DNA from: JBOHBN01 sp050698355
GTDB lineage: Bacteria > Actinomycetota > Actinomycetes > Streptosporangiales > WHST01
Assembly: GCA_050698355.1 (NCBI GenBank)
Contig: JBOHBN010000139.1
Span: forward strand, 1 to 31,107
DNA: 31,107 bases
Direction of reading: 5' to 3'
Below are positions 1-8,473 of the stretch, piece after piece. The position numbers and the translations under genes are program-made. The stretch's first letter is position 1, and each line of letters opens with the position of its first letter. Below the pieces are notes generated by a model. It worked only from the letters and a program-made list of their open reading frames with translations, did no database searches and was not told the DNA's origin.

Positions 1-19
1 TGCCAGCGTACCCGATTAG

Positions 20-46
20 GTCAATATGTAAGGACGAAGTATTGAC
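20..46. promoter_or_regulatory. Inverted repeat upstream of sugar ABC operon
   Basis: A perfect 7-bp inverted repeat, GTCAATA at 20-26 and TATTGAC at 40-46, is separated by 13 nt. It lies about 100 nt upstream of the first gene of the operon in an AT-richer patch, and the right arm overlaps a TTGACA hexamer (42-47) that could be a -35 box. This is the arrangement expected of a repressor operator on the operon promoter. No good -10 is visible, and the regulator is not in this window. Confidence 0.35.
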
Positions 47-146
47 ATGATTCACCCGCCCCGTGGACACTACATCCCACCAGCTGTGCCTGCGATCGCA
101 TTGCCGTCGGGCGACCGCCCATCCGACGAGGGCGAGGGTGAGAACA

Positions 147-1130
147 ATGACCGGAAGACGGATCACAGCTCTCCTGGGCGGGTTGCTCGTCGCCACGCTC
201 GCGATCGCCGGCTGCAGCAGCAGCGGTGGCAAGGCCGCCCAGGAGAAGCAGAGCCAGGCCGCCGCCGGCAAGGCGGACACGCCGCAGATCAAGGTCGCCT
301 TGATCACCCACGCAGTGCCCGGCGACACGTTCTGGGACCAGGTACGCGACGGCGCGAAGGCCGCGGCCGCCAAGGACAACGTAAAGCTCATCTACTCACA
401 CGACCCGGACGGCACAAAGCAGGCGACGCTCATCGAGAACGCCGTCGACCAGCACGTCGACGGCATCGCCGTGACGCTGGCACACGCGTCCGCTGTACGC
501 GGGGCGGTCAAACGGGCGACCGAGGCAGGTATCCCCGTCGTCGCGTTGAACGCCGGCATGGACGAGTGGCAGAAGATGGGGATACTCGAGTTCTTCGGCC
601 AGGACGACCGGGTGGCCGGCGAGGCGTTCGGCAGGAAGCTCAACGAGGTCGGCGCCAAGCACGTCGTCTGCATCAACCAGGAACAGGGTCACGTCGGCCT
701 CGAGGCGCGCTGCTCGGGGCTCGAGTCGACCTTCAACGGGAAGTCCGAGGTGCTCTACGTCGAGAGCGCCGACATGAGCTCGGTACGGTCACGTATCACC
801 GCGAAGCTACAGTCCGAACCCGATATCGACTACGCGGTCACCCTCGGGGCGCCGTTCGCCATGACGGCGTTGCAGTCCGTCGACGGTGCCGGCAGCGATG
901 CCCAGGTGGTGACGTTCGACCTGAACAGCCAGGTGATCGACGCGATCAAGTCCGGGAAGATCCAGTTCGCGGTCGACCAGCAGCCGTACCTGCAGGGTTA
1001 CCTGTCGGTGGACAGCCTCTGGCTGTACAAGTTCAACGGTGCCGTGATCGGAGGCAATCAGGCGACGCTGACGGGTCCGACGTTCGTCACCAACAAGAAC
1101 ATCGGCGACCTGGCCCGGTTCTCGAAGTGA
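147..1130 (+). CDS. Sugar/polyol ABC transporter substrate-binding lipoprotein (Peripla_BP_4 type)
   Basis: Periplasmic-type binding protein of the ribose/inositol class, 327 aa, expected to be lipid-anchored outside the membrane and to deliver a sugar or inositol to the permease encoded next. The start at 147 gives a short Arg-rich N-region, a hydrophobic stretch and a lipobox AIAGC with the lipidated Cys at residue 23. A purine-rich GGCGAGGG lies upstream. An in-frame upstream ATG at 63 would bury the signal peptide, so it was rejected. The rest follows the fold-type I pattern: an early KVALITHAVPGDTFWDQV segment, then a later TFDLNSQVIDAIKSGKI segment and an AVDQQPYLQGY segment near the C-terminus. 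It is followed after 22 nt by the permease. Ligand specificity cannot be read directly; the downstream inositol-type dehydrogenase suggests an inositol or related polyol. Confidence 0.88.
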   Translation: MTGRRITALLGGLLVATLAIAGCSSSGGKAAQEKQSQAAAGKADTPQIKVALITHAVPGDTFWDQVRDGAKAAAAKDNVKLIYSHDPDGTKQATLIENAVDQHVDGIAVTLAHASAVRGAVKRATEAGIPVVALNAGMDEWQKMGILEFFGQDDRVAGEAFGRKLNEVGAKHVVCINQEQGHVGLEARCSGLESTFNGKSEVLYVESADMSSVRSRITAKLQSEPDIDYAVTLGAPFAMTALQSVDGAGSDAQVVTFDLNSQVIDAIKSGKIQFAVDQQPYLQGYLSVDSLWLYKFNGAVIGGNQATLTGPTFVTNKNIGDLARFSK

Positions 1131-1152
1131 CCTCCCGTACGAGGGACTGGCG

Positions 1153-2211
1153 ATGACCGGCACGGCGACCGAACCGGCGGCGCAGAGTCCCGCCGCGCTA
1201 CCCCGGCAAGTCAGGCCGCGTTCCCCGGTCCGGCGGCTCCTCGGCCGGCCCGAGGTGGGGTCACTGTGCGGTGCTCTCATCGTCTTCCTCTTCTTTCTCG
1301 TCATGGCCGAGCCGATGCGGCAGGTCGCGTCGATCGCGACCGTCTTCTACTCCGCGTCGACCATCGGAATCGTCACGGTTCCCGTGGCCCTGCTGATGAT
1401 CGGTGGGGAGTTCGACCTGTCCGCGGGCGTCGCCGTCATCAGCTCGGCGCTCGTCGCGGCGATGCTCAGCTTCCAGATGACGGCGAACGTCTGGGTCGGT
1501 GTCGTGGTCGCGCTGCTGGTGTCGCTCGGTATCGGGTTCGTCAACGGTTACATCCGCATGCGTACGGGCATCCACAGCTTCCTCGTCACCCTCGGCATGT
1601 TCTTGATGCTGCAGGGCCTGAACCTGGCGGTCACCAAGCTCGTCACCGGCAACGTCGCGACGCACGACATCTCCGACATGGACGGGTTCGACACCGCTCA
1701 TGCGATCTTCGCCGCCAGCCTGCACATCGGGGGCGTGGGTATCGAGGCGAGCATCCTGTGGTGGATCGTCTTCGTAGCCATCGCCACCTGGATCCTGTTG
1801 CGTAGCATGGTGGGCAACTGGATCTTCGCGGTCGGTGGCGACGGCGCCAGCGCCCGCGCGGTCGGCGTCCCGGTGAAGCACACGAAGATCGGGCTTTTCA
1901 TGGCCGTCGGATTCGGTGCCTGGTTCCTCGGCATGCACGAGCTGTTCTCGTTCAACACGGTGCAGTCCGGCGCGGGCGTGGGAAACGAGCTGATCTACAT
2001 CGCAGCGGCGGTCGTCGGCGGCTGCCTGCTGACCGGTGGCTACGGCTCGGCGGTCGGTGGCGCGCTGGGAGCGTTCATCTTCGGCGTGACGACGCAGGGC
2101 ATCGTCTACGCGGGCTGGAACCCCGACTGGTTCATGTTCTTCCTCGGCGCCATGCTGCTGCTCGCCGTGGTGGTCAACCTCTGGGTACGGCGGCGGGCGG
2201 CACGGAGGTGA
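1153..2211 (+). CDS. ABC transporter permease, RbsC/BPD_transp_2 family
   Basis: Integral membrane subunit (352 aa) of the sugar/polyol importer. After a cytoplasmic N-terminus rich in Pro and Arg there are about eight to ten hydrophobic segments. Family-typical stretches include LLMIGGEFDLSAG (the conserved GGxDLS motif of RbsC-like permeases), FLVTLGMFLMLQGLNL and the C-terminal AAAVVGGCLLTGGYGSAVGG. ATG 1153 is preceded by GAGGGA at a suitable distance. The stop overlaps the Shine-Dalgarno sequence of the ATPase gene, so translation is probably coupled. The length is slightly above the usual 320-340 aa because of the N-terminal extension. Confidence 0.9.
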   Translation: MTGTATEPAAQSPAALPRQVRPRSPVRRLLGRPEVGSLCGALIVFLFFLVMAEPMRQVASIATVFYSASTIGIVTVPVALLMIGGEFDLSAGVAVISSALVAAMLSFQMTANVWVGVVVALLVSLGIGFVNGYIRMRTGIHSFLVTLGMFLMLQGLNLAVTKLVTGNVATHDISDMDGFDTAHAIFAASLHIGGVGIEASILWWIVFVAIATWILLRSMVGNWIFAVGGDGASARAVGVPVKHTKIGLFMAVGFGAWFLGMHELFSFNTVQSGAGVGNELIYIAAAVVGGCLLTGGYGSAVGGALGAFIFGVTTQGIVYAGWNPDWFMFFLGAMLLLAVVVNLWVRRRAARR

Positions 2212-2213
2212 CC

Positions 2214-3023
2214 ATGGCAACCACGAACGCGCCCGCGAAGGTCGTGCTCACCGATGTGTCCAAGAGCTACGGCAACATCCAGGCACTGACCGGCATCAGC
2301 CTCACCGTCGGCGTCGGCCAGGTCCATTGCGTCCTCGGGGACAACGGCGCGGGAAAGTCGACGCTGATCAAGGTGATCTCCGGGTTGCACGGCCACGACA
2401 CCGGTACGTACTGCGTCGACGGCGATCCGGTGCGCTTCTCCTCCCCCAGGGAGGCACTGGGACACGGCATCGCGACCGTCTATCAGGATCTGGCACTCGC
2501 ACCGCTGATGCCGGTGTGGCGCAACTTCTTCCTCGGCTCGGAGCCAACCTTGGGTTCCTGGCCGCTGCGCAGGCTCAATGTGGCGTTCATGAAGAGCACC
2601 GCGAGCGAGGAGCTGCGCAGGCTCGGCATCGAGCTGGAGGACATCGACCAGCCCGTCGGCACGCTGTCGGGCGGGCAGCGGCAGTGCGTCGCGATCGCCA
2701 GGGCCATCTACTTCGGCGCGCGCGTCCTGCTGCTCGACGAGCCGACCGCCGCGCTCGGCGTCAAGCAGTCGGGCATCGTGCTGAAGTACGTCGCAGCAGC
2801 CAGGGATGCCGGCCTCGCGGTCATCTTCGTCACCCACAACCCGCAGCACGCCTACGTGGTCGGTGACCACTTCACCGTGCTCAACCGCGGCGAGATCGAG
2901 CTGAGCGCGCCGCGCCGGGAGCTGGTACTCGAGGACCTCGCCCATCACATGGCGGGCGGTGACGAGCTCGATGTGATCAAGCACGAGCTGGAACGGGTCG
3001 ACGACGCCGAGGCGGGAACATGA
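2214..3023 (+). CDS. Sugar ABC transporter ATP-binding protein, single-domain
   Basis: Cytoplasmic ATPase of the importer, 269 aa. Walker A GDNGAGKST is at residues 42-50, the signature LSGGQ at 151-155 and Walker B VLLLDEP at 171-177, followed by the H-loop region VTHNP. The start is placed at ATG 2214, because GGAGG lies 5 nt upstream; a GTG at 2208 would sit inside that Shine-Dalgarno sequence. Unlike RbsA, AraG or MglA, which carry two fused ATPase domains of about 500 aa, this is a single domain, as in FrcA-type fructose/polyol importers, so it presumably works as a homodimer. The stop overlaps the ATG of the dehydrogenase gene. Confidence 0.92.
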   Translation: MATTNAPAKVVLTDVSKSYGNIQALTGISLTVGVGQVHCVLGDNGAGKSTLIKVISGLHGHDTGTYCVDGDPVRFSSPREALGHGIATVYQDLALAPLMPVWRNFFLGSEPTLGSWPLRRLNVAFMKSTASEELRRLGIELEDIDQPVGTLSGGQRQCVAIARAIYFGARVLLLDEPTAALGVKQSGIVLKYVAAARDAGLAVIFVTHNPQHAYVVGDHFTVLNRGEIELSAPRRELVLEDLAHHMAGGDELDVIKHELERVDDAEAGT

Positions 3024-4036
3024 GCGAGAACCTCTTAAGAGTAGGACTGTTGGGCGCCGGCCGCATCGGTTCGGAGCACGCGCGCCGGTTGCACGAGCGG
3101 GTGAGCGGAGCGCGGCTCGTCGCAGTCGTCGACCCGGACGTCGACCGCGCGAGCGCGGTCATCGCCGGCATTCCCGGCGCACGGGCCGAGGCCGATCCGT
3201 TCGCGGTACTCACAGCCTCGGACGTGGACGCCGCGGTCATCGCCGCTCCGGGCCCGCTGCACGAACCGTTGCTGCTGCCGGCGATCGAGCGCGGGCTGCC
3301 GGTCCTATGCGAGAAACCGCTCGCCCCCGATCCGCAGGGTGCCCTGCGCGTCCTCAAGGCCGAAGAGGCAGCGGGCAGGCGCCTGGTCCAGGTCGGCTTC
3401 AACCGCCGCTTCGACGCCGAGTACCGCGCTCTCAAACAGTCGCTGGACGCGGGCGAGCTCGGCCGGCCGCTGCTGATGCACTGCGTGCACCGCAACCCGT
3501 CCTCGCCGCCGGGCTTCACCGACGGCATGCTGATCAGCGACTCGGTGGTGCACGAGCTGGACGCGACCCGCTGGCTGCTGGGCGACGAGATCGCCGCGGT
3601 GTCGGTACGGCGGCCGCGGGCGACGTCCAACGCGCCGGAGGGGCTGCACGACCCGCAGGTGGTGTCGCTGGAAAGTGCAGGCGGCGCGCTCGTCGACGTC
3701 GAGATCTTCGTCAACTGCCTGTTCGGCTACCAGGTGCGCTGCGAGGTGGTGTGCGAGCGGGGCACCGTAACGATCGGCGGGGAGACCGGTCCGGTCGTGC
3801 ACGCCGGGGGCCGCTGGGGCGGAACCATCACGCCCGGTTTCCCCGAGCGGTTCGGCCGGGCGTTCGACGCCGAGTTCCAGGCGTGGGTCGACGCCGCCCG
3901 GCAGGGACGCGTCGACGGCGCGGACGCCTGGGACGGCTATGCCGCCGCGACGATCTGCGACGCGGGCGTACGCGCACAGGAGACGGGCGGGCGCGTACCC
4001 GTGGAGATGGTCGAGCGCCCGGCCCTGTACTCGTGA
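3020..4036 (+). CDS. Gfo/Idh/MocA oxidoreductase, probable inositol 2-dehydrogenase
   Basis: NAD(P)-dependent dehydrogenase, 338 aa. The N-terminal Rossmann motif GAGRIG is at residues 13-18 and the CEKP motif at 97-100. The catalytic set Lys99, Asp174 and His178 has the spacing of Bacillus subtilis inositol dehydrogenase (Lys97, Asp172, His176), within a DSVVHELD segment. It probably oxidises an inositol, or a related sugar, to the keto form in the cytoplasm after import by the three preceding genes, to which it is coupled by an ATGA overlap. A rare TTA leucine codon is the sixth codon (3035-3037). Other members of the family oxidise glucose, levoglucosan or amino-sugar derivatives, so the iolG name is likely but not secure. 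No other iol gene is in the window. Confidence 0.8.
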   Translation: MSENLLRVGLLGAGRIGSEHARRLHERVSGARLVAVVDPDVDRASAVIAGIPGARAEADPFAVLTASDVDAAVIAAPGPLHEPLLLPAIERGLPVLCEKPLAPDPQGALRVLKAEEAAGRRLVQVGFNRRFDAEYRALKQSLDAGELGRPLLMHCVHRNPSSPPGFTDGMLISDSVVHELDATRWLLGDEIAAVSVRRPRATSNAPEGLHDPQVVSLESAGGALVDVEIFVNCLFGYQVRCEVVCERGTVTIGGETGPVVHAGGRWGGTITPGFPERFGRAFDAEFQAWVDAARQGRVDGADAWDGYAAATICDAGVRAQETGGRVPVEMVERPALYS

Positions 4037-4038
4037 CA

Positions 4039-4090
4039 GTGATCATGAAGGATGGTCCGTGTTCTGGCACGGAGAACCTTTCATGATCAC
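4039..4090. terminator. Imperfect 52-nt hairpin between convergent genes, putative bidirectional terminator
   Basis: Left arm 4039-4061 and right arm 4068-4090 (23 nt each) are complementary, with an outer perfect block of 11 bp (GTGATCATGAA) and an inner perfect block TCCGTG, a few mismatches between them, and a 6-nt loop TTCTGG. It starts 2 nt after the dehydrogenase stop and ends 12 nt before the stop of the oppositely oriented aldo/keto reductase. There is no U-tract on either side, as is common in actinobacteria, so terminator function rests on position and stem length. Confidence 0.65.
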
Positions 4091-4102
4091 CGGAAACGCT
4101 TG

Positions 4103-4939
4103 CTAGAACTCCTCGTAGGTGCGCGGGTCCTGGTCGTTGACGCGCTTGCCTGTGTCCAACCTGGCGATCGCGACCATGTCCTCGTCGGTGAGGTGGAAGT
4201 CGAAGACGTCCAGGTTCTCCCGCAGCCGCTCGACGCGCGACGTCTTGGGGATCGTGGCGAGGCCCTGCTGGACGTGCCAGCGCAACACCACCTGCACCGG
4301 TGACTTGCCGTGCTGCCGCGCGATCCCGGCGAGTACGGGATCGCTCATCAAGTCGCTCATCTGGGCCAGCGGCGACCACGACTCCGTGACGATGCCCCTG
4401 CGGGCGTCATCGGCGCGCTGCTCGCGCTGCGGGAACCGGGGATGCAGCTCGACCTGATTCACCGCCGGCACGGTGGGCGTCCGCTCTGCAAGCCGATCGA
4501 GGTGCTCGGCGGCAAAGTTCGACACCCCGATCGTGCGCACCTTGCCCGCCTCCGCCAGATCTTCCATGGCTAGCCACGAGTCGATGTAGGCGTCGAGGCG
4601 TGGCAGCGGCCAGTGGATGAGGTACAGGTCCACGTAGTCGAGGCCGAGTCGTTGCAGGCTGCCGTCCAGCGCCATCTTCGTCGACGCGTAGCCCTGGTCG
4701 GACCCGCGCAGCTTGGTACAAACGACGACGTCCTCGCGGGCAAGGCCCGCGTCGGCTATCCCCTGCCCGACGCCGACCTCGTTGCCGTATCGCGCAGCGG
4801 TGTCGAGCAACCGGTAGCCTATGCCCAGCGCCTCGCGGACGAGCACGCGGATCTCCTCGTCGCCGACGTGGGCGGTGCCGAGCCCGAGCTGCGGCAGCTC
4901 GACACCGTTGTTCAACGAGACTGTTGGAATGGTCGGCAT
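4103..4939 (-). CDS. Aldo/keto reductase
   Basis: NADPH-dependent oxidoreductase of the AKR5-like group (2,5-diketogluconate reductase type), 278 aa. The full catalytic tetrad is visible: Asp46 in LLDTAARYGNE, Tyr51, Lys76 in VCTKLRGS and His109 in LYLIHWPLP. The C-terminal cofactor region IPKTSRVERLRENLDVFDF matches the family. It would reduce a small aldehyde or ketone in the cytoplasm; the natural substrate is unknown. It lies 9 nt downstream of the NCS1 permease gene on the same strand and is probably co-transcribed with it. ATG 4939 has only a weak Shine-Dalgarno sequence, which fits translation coupled to the upstream gene. Confidence 0.9.
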   Translation of the reverse strand: MPTIPTVSLNNGVELPQLGLGTAHVGDEEIRVLVREALGIGYRLLDTAARYGNEVGVGQGIADAGLAREDVVVCTKLRGSDQGYASTKMALDGSLQRLGLDYVDLYLIHWPLPRLDAYIDSWLAMEDLAEAGKVRTIGVSNFAAEHLDRLAERTPTVPAVNQVELHPRFPQREQRADDARRGIVTESWSPLAQMSDLMSDPVLAGIARQHGKSPVQVVLRWHVQQGLATIPKTSRVERLRENLDVFDFHLTDEDMVAIARLDTGKRVNDQDPRTYEEF

Positions 4940-4948
4940 GCGGGCAGC

Positions 4949-6499
4949 TTAACCCTTGTACGCGTCGGCGGCTCGCCGCTGGCGGGACGCCGACGCGTGC
5001 GGGTTCACGGTGACAGGTGCTACGGCGCCCTCGCGGGTCGGTACCAGCCTTGGCCCTGCCGGGCCGTGCACGTGCCGCGGTTCGGGAAAGGCGAACAGCA
5101 ACACGAGGTAGGTGACGAACGCCGCCACGAGTGCGACCGCCAGGCTGATGTCGACACCGCCGGCCACGCCACGCAGCGGGCCGGCGATGAGCGAGGTGTT
5201 GGCGGTGGAGAGCCCGAGTCCTGCCGCGATCAGCCACGCGGTCATGCCGCGCCAGTTGACGCCCCGGGTGAACCAGTACGCGCCGCCGCGCTCACCGCGG
5301 TTGAAGACCTGCAGGTCGTCGGGCCGGTAGAACCCGCGGCGCACGAAGTAGCCGACGGCCATGATGACCATCCACGGCGACGTGCACAGGATGATGAGCG
5401 TTGTGAACGCGTTGATGCTCGCCACCAGCTCGAAGACGAACCGGCCGACGAGGATGAAGGCGAACGCCAGCGTTCCGATCAGCAGGGTGGCTTGCACGCG
5501 GGACAGCCGCGGGAAGATCGAGGAGAAATCCAGGCCGGTGCCGTACAGCGAGGTCACGCCGGTGGAAAGGCCGCCGAGAAGGGCGATCACCATCAGCGGG
5601 ACCGCGTACCACAGCGGCGAGAGCTGCACCAGGCCGGCGATGTAGTTGTTGGGGTCCGCCACCAGCGTGGCGGTGGCGACGCCGAACAGGTACGGCACGA
5701 GCGTGCACACCTGTGCGAGGAACGGTGCGGCAGTGAGCTGCCAGGGTCGGGTTCCCCGCGGGATGTAGCGTGCCCAGTCGCCGAGGAAGCCCCCGAAGGA
5801 GATGGGGTTGGCCATCGTGACGAGAACCGCCGCGACGAAGGCGGCGGTGAACGAGCCGAAAGCGTACTGGTCCGTGCCTGCGTACGAGGCGTCGAACCTG
5901 CCGGCGTAGGCGAGGATCCCGAGCAGGATGAGCACGGTGCCGGCGATCACGACGACCTTGTTGACCAGCAGCATGAACTGGTAGCCGTATACGCAGATCA
6001 CGATGACCACGAAGCCGAAGGCGGCGTAGATGACGCCACGCACCGGATCGCCGAGGCTGACCCCGAACAGCTTGCCGAGCCCACCGGCGAACGCGTCGCC
6101 GCTGACCCACACCGAGATGGAGTAGAACGCCATCGCGGTGAGCAAGGAGAGGAAGGACCCCACGATGCGGCCGGCGACGCCGAAGTGGGCACCGGACGAG
6201 ACCGCGTTGTTGGTGCCGGTGACGGGGCCGAATAGGCCCATGGGCGCGAGGATCAGCGCGCCGATGACGACACCAAGCACAGTCGCCCACAGCGCCGCCC
6301 AGAACGACAGGCCGAGAGCCACCGGGATGGTCCCCAGGATGATGGTCGCGAACGTGTTCGCTCCGCCGAAGGTGATACGGAAGAGGTCGAAGGGTGTCGA
6401 CGTGCGGTCGGCGTCGGGAATCTGCTCGACGCCGTACTGCTCGACCTCGATGGCCTTCGGTGCCGTGCGGCCTTGCGAGACCGATCCCGTGTCAGCCAC
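4949..6499 (-). CDS. NCS1-family (purine/cytosine/allantoin-type) permease
   Basis: Polytopic membrane transporter, 516 aa, with about 12 hydrophobic segments. The N-terminal motif VEQYGVEQIPDADR followed by TPFDLFRITFGGAN is typical of the purine-cytosine permease branch (CodB/Fcy-like); PMGLFGPVTGTNNAVSS and NPISFGGFLGDWARYIP are further family segments. The GTG start at 6499 is supported by GGAGGG 4-5 nt upstream. Such carriers import nucleobases, hydantoins, thiamin precursors or related N-heterocycles with H+ or Na+; specificity cannot be assigned here. It shares a 290-nt intergenic region with the divergent sialic-acid-type binding protein and runs into the aldo/keto reductase gene. Confidence 0.88.
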   Translation of the reverse strand: MADTGSVSQGRTAPKAIEVEQYGVEQIPDADRTSTPFDLFRITFGGANTFATIILGTIPVALGLSFWAALWATVLGVVIGALILAPMGLFGPVTGTNNAVSSGAHFGVAGRIVGSFLSLLTAMAFYSISVWVSGDAFAGGLGKLFGVSLGDPVRGVIYAAFGFVVIVICVYGYQFMLLVNKVVVIAGTVLILLGILAYAGRFDASYAGTDQYAFGSFTAAFVAAVLVTMANPISFGGFLGDWARYIPRGTRPWQLTAAPFLAQVCTLVPYLFGVATATLVADPNNYIAGLVQLSPLWYAVPLMVIALLGGLSTGVTSLYGTGLDFSSIFPRLSRVQATLLIGTLAFAFILVGRFVFELVASINAFTTLIILCTSPWMVIMAVGYFVRRGFYRPDDLQVFNRGERGGAYWFTRGVNWRGMTAWLIAAGLGLSTANTSLIAGPLRGVAGGVDISLAVALVAAFVTYLVLLFAFPEPRHVHGPAGPRLVPTREGAVAPVTVNPHASASRQRRAADAYKG

Positions 6500-6789
6500 G
6501 TGCCCTCCTTTGTACTAGGCGACAGGTCTTGGCCCACGGCATCGCAGGCGGCCACCGGGCGAGCATCCGACCCCCAGGTGGGGTCACAGACGGCGCGGGG
6601 CCGCGACGCACAGCGTAGACCTCGAGGCTGCCGCCGGCAGCGACCGGCGATCGACCCGCTCGGGGTGGTTCCGAGGATCACAGCCGTTGTTGCCCTGAAC
6701 CTTGCACGTCACGTGGGGCTGTGCCATGCTGAGGACATCACACGTCAGACGTCATATGGCAGTAGCCCTCCGATCCGAATGAGGTCCTG
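6500..6789. promoter_or_regulatory. 290-nt divergent intergenic region with candidate promoter
   Basis: This gap separates the leftward NCS1 permease from the rightward binding protein. A plausible rightward promoter is TTGCAC (6702-6707), a 17-nt spacer and CATGCT (6725-6730), followed by the operator-like site listed separately. A perfect 7-1-7 palindrome GCTGCCGCCGGCAGC lies at 6627-6641 and could be a hairpin or another binding site. I see no small gene here. Confidence 0.45.
6737..6758 (+). promoter_or_regulatory. Putative GntR operator upstream of the sialate-type ABC transporter
   Basis: A 22-nt site ending in GACGTCATATG that matches the inverted site at 14920-14941 at 19 of 22 positions. 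Its centre is a perfect dyad, ACGTC-A-GACGT. It starts 6 nt after the candidate -10 and ends 31 nt before the ATG, so a bound repressor would block initiation. The regulator proposed is the FCD-type GntR protein encoded at 14983-15729. Confidence 0.6.
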
Positions 6790-8421
6790 ATGGCATACAC
6801 GATGGACTGGGACCCGGACCCGCAGCCCGGCGGCTGCCACCTGCTCACCAGGCGGCAGCTGCTGTCGTATACGGCCGTGTTGACAGGGACGGCGGCCGTC
6901 GCGGGGTGCAGCGGAGGCGAGACCTCGTCCTCAGCCAGCACAGGGTCCGCTGGTGCCACGGGCGGGTCGTCAGGCGTCCTCAACTACGGCGAGGCGGGCG
7001 CGTTCACCACCTTCAACCCGTGGGCGCAGAAGGTCGTCGAGCAGTCGGTTGCGAACCAGGTCTTCTCTCGGCTGGTGTACAAGACCAGCGACGGCAAGGC
7101 CGTGGGAGACCTTGCCCAGTCGTGGAAGACGGCCCCCGACGGCAAGAGCATCACGATCAAGCTGCGGAAGGGCGTCAAGTGGCACGACGGATCTCATCTG
7201 GTCGCGCATGACTTCGTCACGATGTACGGCTACCTGTCCGACCCAGCCTTGAAGGCCGACAGCGGCGTGCAGAAGATGACCCAGTTGTTCGAGCCCGTCA
7301 AAGCCGTCAAAGCTCCTGATTCCACCACGGTAGTGATGGAGTTCAAGTCGCCAGTCCCTTACGTACTGGACATCCTCGACTACTGGTATGCCGTAAAGTT
7401 CCCGGACCCGAATGACACCAACTTCTTCAAGCACCTGCCTGTTGGCACGGGCCCGTTCAAGATGACCAAGTTCACCCGGAACCAGAGTGCACAGTTCGAA
7501 CCGAACCCGGACTACTACGTCAAGGGAGAGCCAAAGGTAGGCAAGTTCACGTTCTTCGTGTTCGGCAACGGGACCAACGTGGTATCGAACTTAAAGGCTG
7601 GACAGGTCCATGGCGTCCTGGTCAGCAATCCGGCCAACGTAAAGGGCCTCAAAGGCGATCCGACGTACACGTTCACCCATGCTCGCCTCGGCGTGTGGCT
7701 GGTCCAGATCAATGTCTCCAAGCCACCGTTCGACAAGGTCGAAGTGCGTCAGGCTCTCTCCTACGCCATGAACCGTAAACAGTTCGCAAAGGTTGCACAC
7801 TTCGGACTGGAGAACCCCGCCACGAGCCCGTTCTTCACCTCGGCGGCCACTGGCTACGTACCTGACCTCGTTCACGCACAGGCGTTCGACCTGAAGAAGG
7901 CCAAGAGCCTCCTTGACTCGGCCGGCGTCCATGGCCTGAAGATCAAGCTTCCCGTACCATCAAGCCACCCCAACGTGCAGACCATGGCCCAGATCTGGCA
8001 GTCGGATCTGTCCAAGATCGGGGTATCCATGAGCATCCATCCGGTGGACGACGGCAAGTGGATCAACCTCGGATCGGGCAAGGACCCCAACGTCGACATG
8101 GTCCCGTGGAACGTCGCCAGGTGCCTGCAGGACGGTGCTGTATTCTTCGCAGCCAACTACGGCTACACGGGTGGCAAGCTCCAACCGTTCGGATACAAGA
8201 ACCCACACATGCAGAAACTGATAGCCATGGGCGCGTCCGAGACCGACTCGGCCAAGCGGAAAAAGATCTACCAGGAACTCAACCGCATCGTCGTGCACGA
8301 CGCATACAACCTGTCGACAACAACGTTCTCCGAGGTCTGGGCGTGGTCATCCACGGTGAACGGAATGGATGCGGGTCTAGCCGGAAATCTGATGCTCGCC
8401 GATGCCAGCGTTCAGGGATAG
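6790..8421 (+). CDS. Peptide-type ABC transporter substrate-binding lipoprotein (SBP_bac_5), probable sialic-acid binder
   Basis: Family 5 extracytoplasmic binding protein, 543 aa (the usual range is 500-560). The signal peptide has a twin-arginine TRRQLLSY (Arg21-Arg22) followed by a lipobox AVAGC, lipidated Cys40, so Tat export is possible. Then come a Ser/Gly linker and family segments such as LAQSWKTAPDGKSITIKLRK and VRQALSYAMNRKQF. ATG 6790 has GAGG 5 nt upstream. The transporter class is formally dipeptide/nickel-like, but the neighbouring nanE/nanK/nanA-type genes and a shared operator indicate sialic acid, as in SatABCD of Haemophilus ducreyi and the corynebacterial SiaEFGI system. 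Codon use looks less extreme in GC3 than in the flanking cassettes, and a TTA codon occurs at 7591. Confidence 0.85.
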   Translation: MAYTMDWDPDPQPGGCHLLTRRQLLSYTAVLTGTAAVAGCSGGETSSSASTGSAGATGGSSGVLNYGEAGAFTTFNPWAQKVVEQSVANQVFSRLVYKTSDGKAVGDLAQSWKTAPDGKSITIKLRKGVKWHDGSHLVAHDFVTMYGYLSDPALKADSGVQKMTQLFEPVKAVKAPDSTTVVMEFKSPVPYVLDILDYWYAVKFPDPNDTNFFKHLPVGTGPFKMTKFTRNQSAQFEPNPDYYVKGEPKVGKFTFFVFGNGTNVVSNLKAGQVHGVLVSNPANVKGLKGDPTYTFTHARLGVWLVQINVSKPPFDKVEVRQALSYAMNRKQFAKVAHFGLENPATSPFFTSAATGYVPDLVHAQAFDLKKAKSLLDSAGVHGLKIKLPVPSSHPNVQTMAQIWQSDLSKIGVSMSIHPVDDGKWINLGSGKDPNVDMVPWNVARCLQDGAVFFAANYGYTGGKLQPFGYKNPHMQKLIAMGASETDSAKRKKIYQELNRIVVHDAYNLSTTTFSEVWAWSSTVNGMDAGLAGNLMLADASVQG

Positions 8422-8430
8422 GTGTCTCAC

Positions 8431-8469
8431 GCTACCTATCGCTGGGTTGCATGGATGCGGGTAGGTAGC
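8431..8469 (+). promoter_or_regulatory. Stem-loop between binding-protein and permease genes
   Basis: GCTACCTA (8431-8438) pairs perfectly with TAGGTAGC (8462-8469) around a 23-nt loop, in the 52-nt gap between the binding-protein stop and the permease start. Intercistronic hairpins in this position often stabilise the upstream message or partly terminate it, giving more binding protein than membrane subunits. This function is inferred from position only. Confidence 0.45.
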
Positions 8470-8473
8470 CTCG

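Noticed and set aside
1261..2220. Long minus-strand frame opposite the RbsC-type permease
   Set aside because: Low-complexity charged translation without motifs; the plus-strand permease is well supported.
4052..4303. Small plus-strand frame starting in the hairpin after the inositol-type dehydrogenase
   Set aside because: It begins inside the hairpin stem and lies antisense to the aldo/keto reductase; no independent support.
4613..6235. A 540-codon plus-strand open frame opposite the NCS1 permease
   Set aside because: Its translation is Asp/Glu/Arg/His-rich with no domain pattern, the usual antisense shadow in high-GC DNA; the minus-strand frame has clear membrane segments and family motifs.
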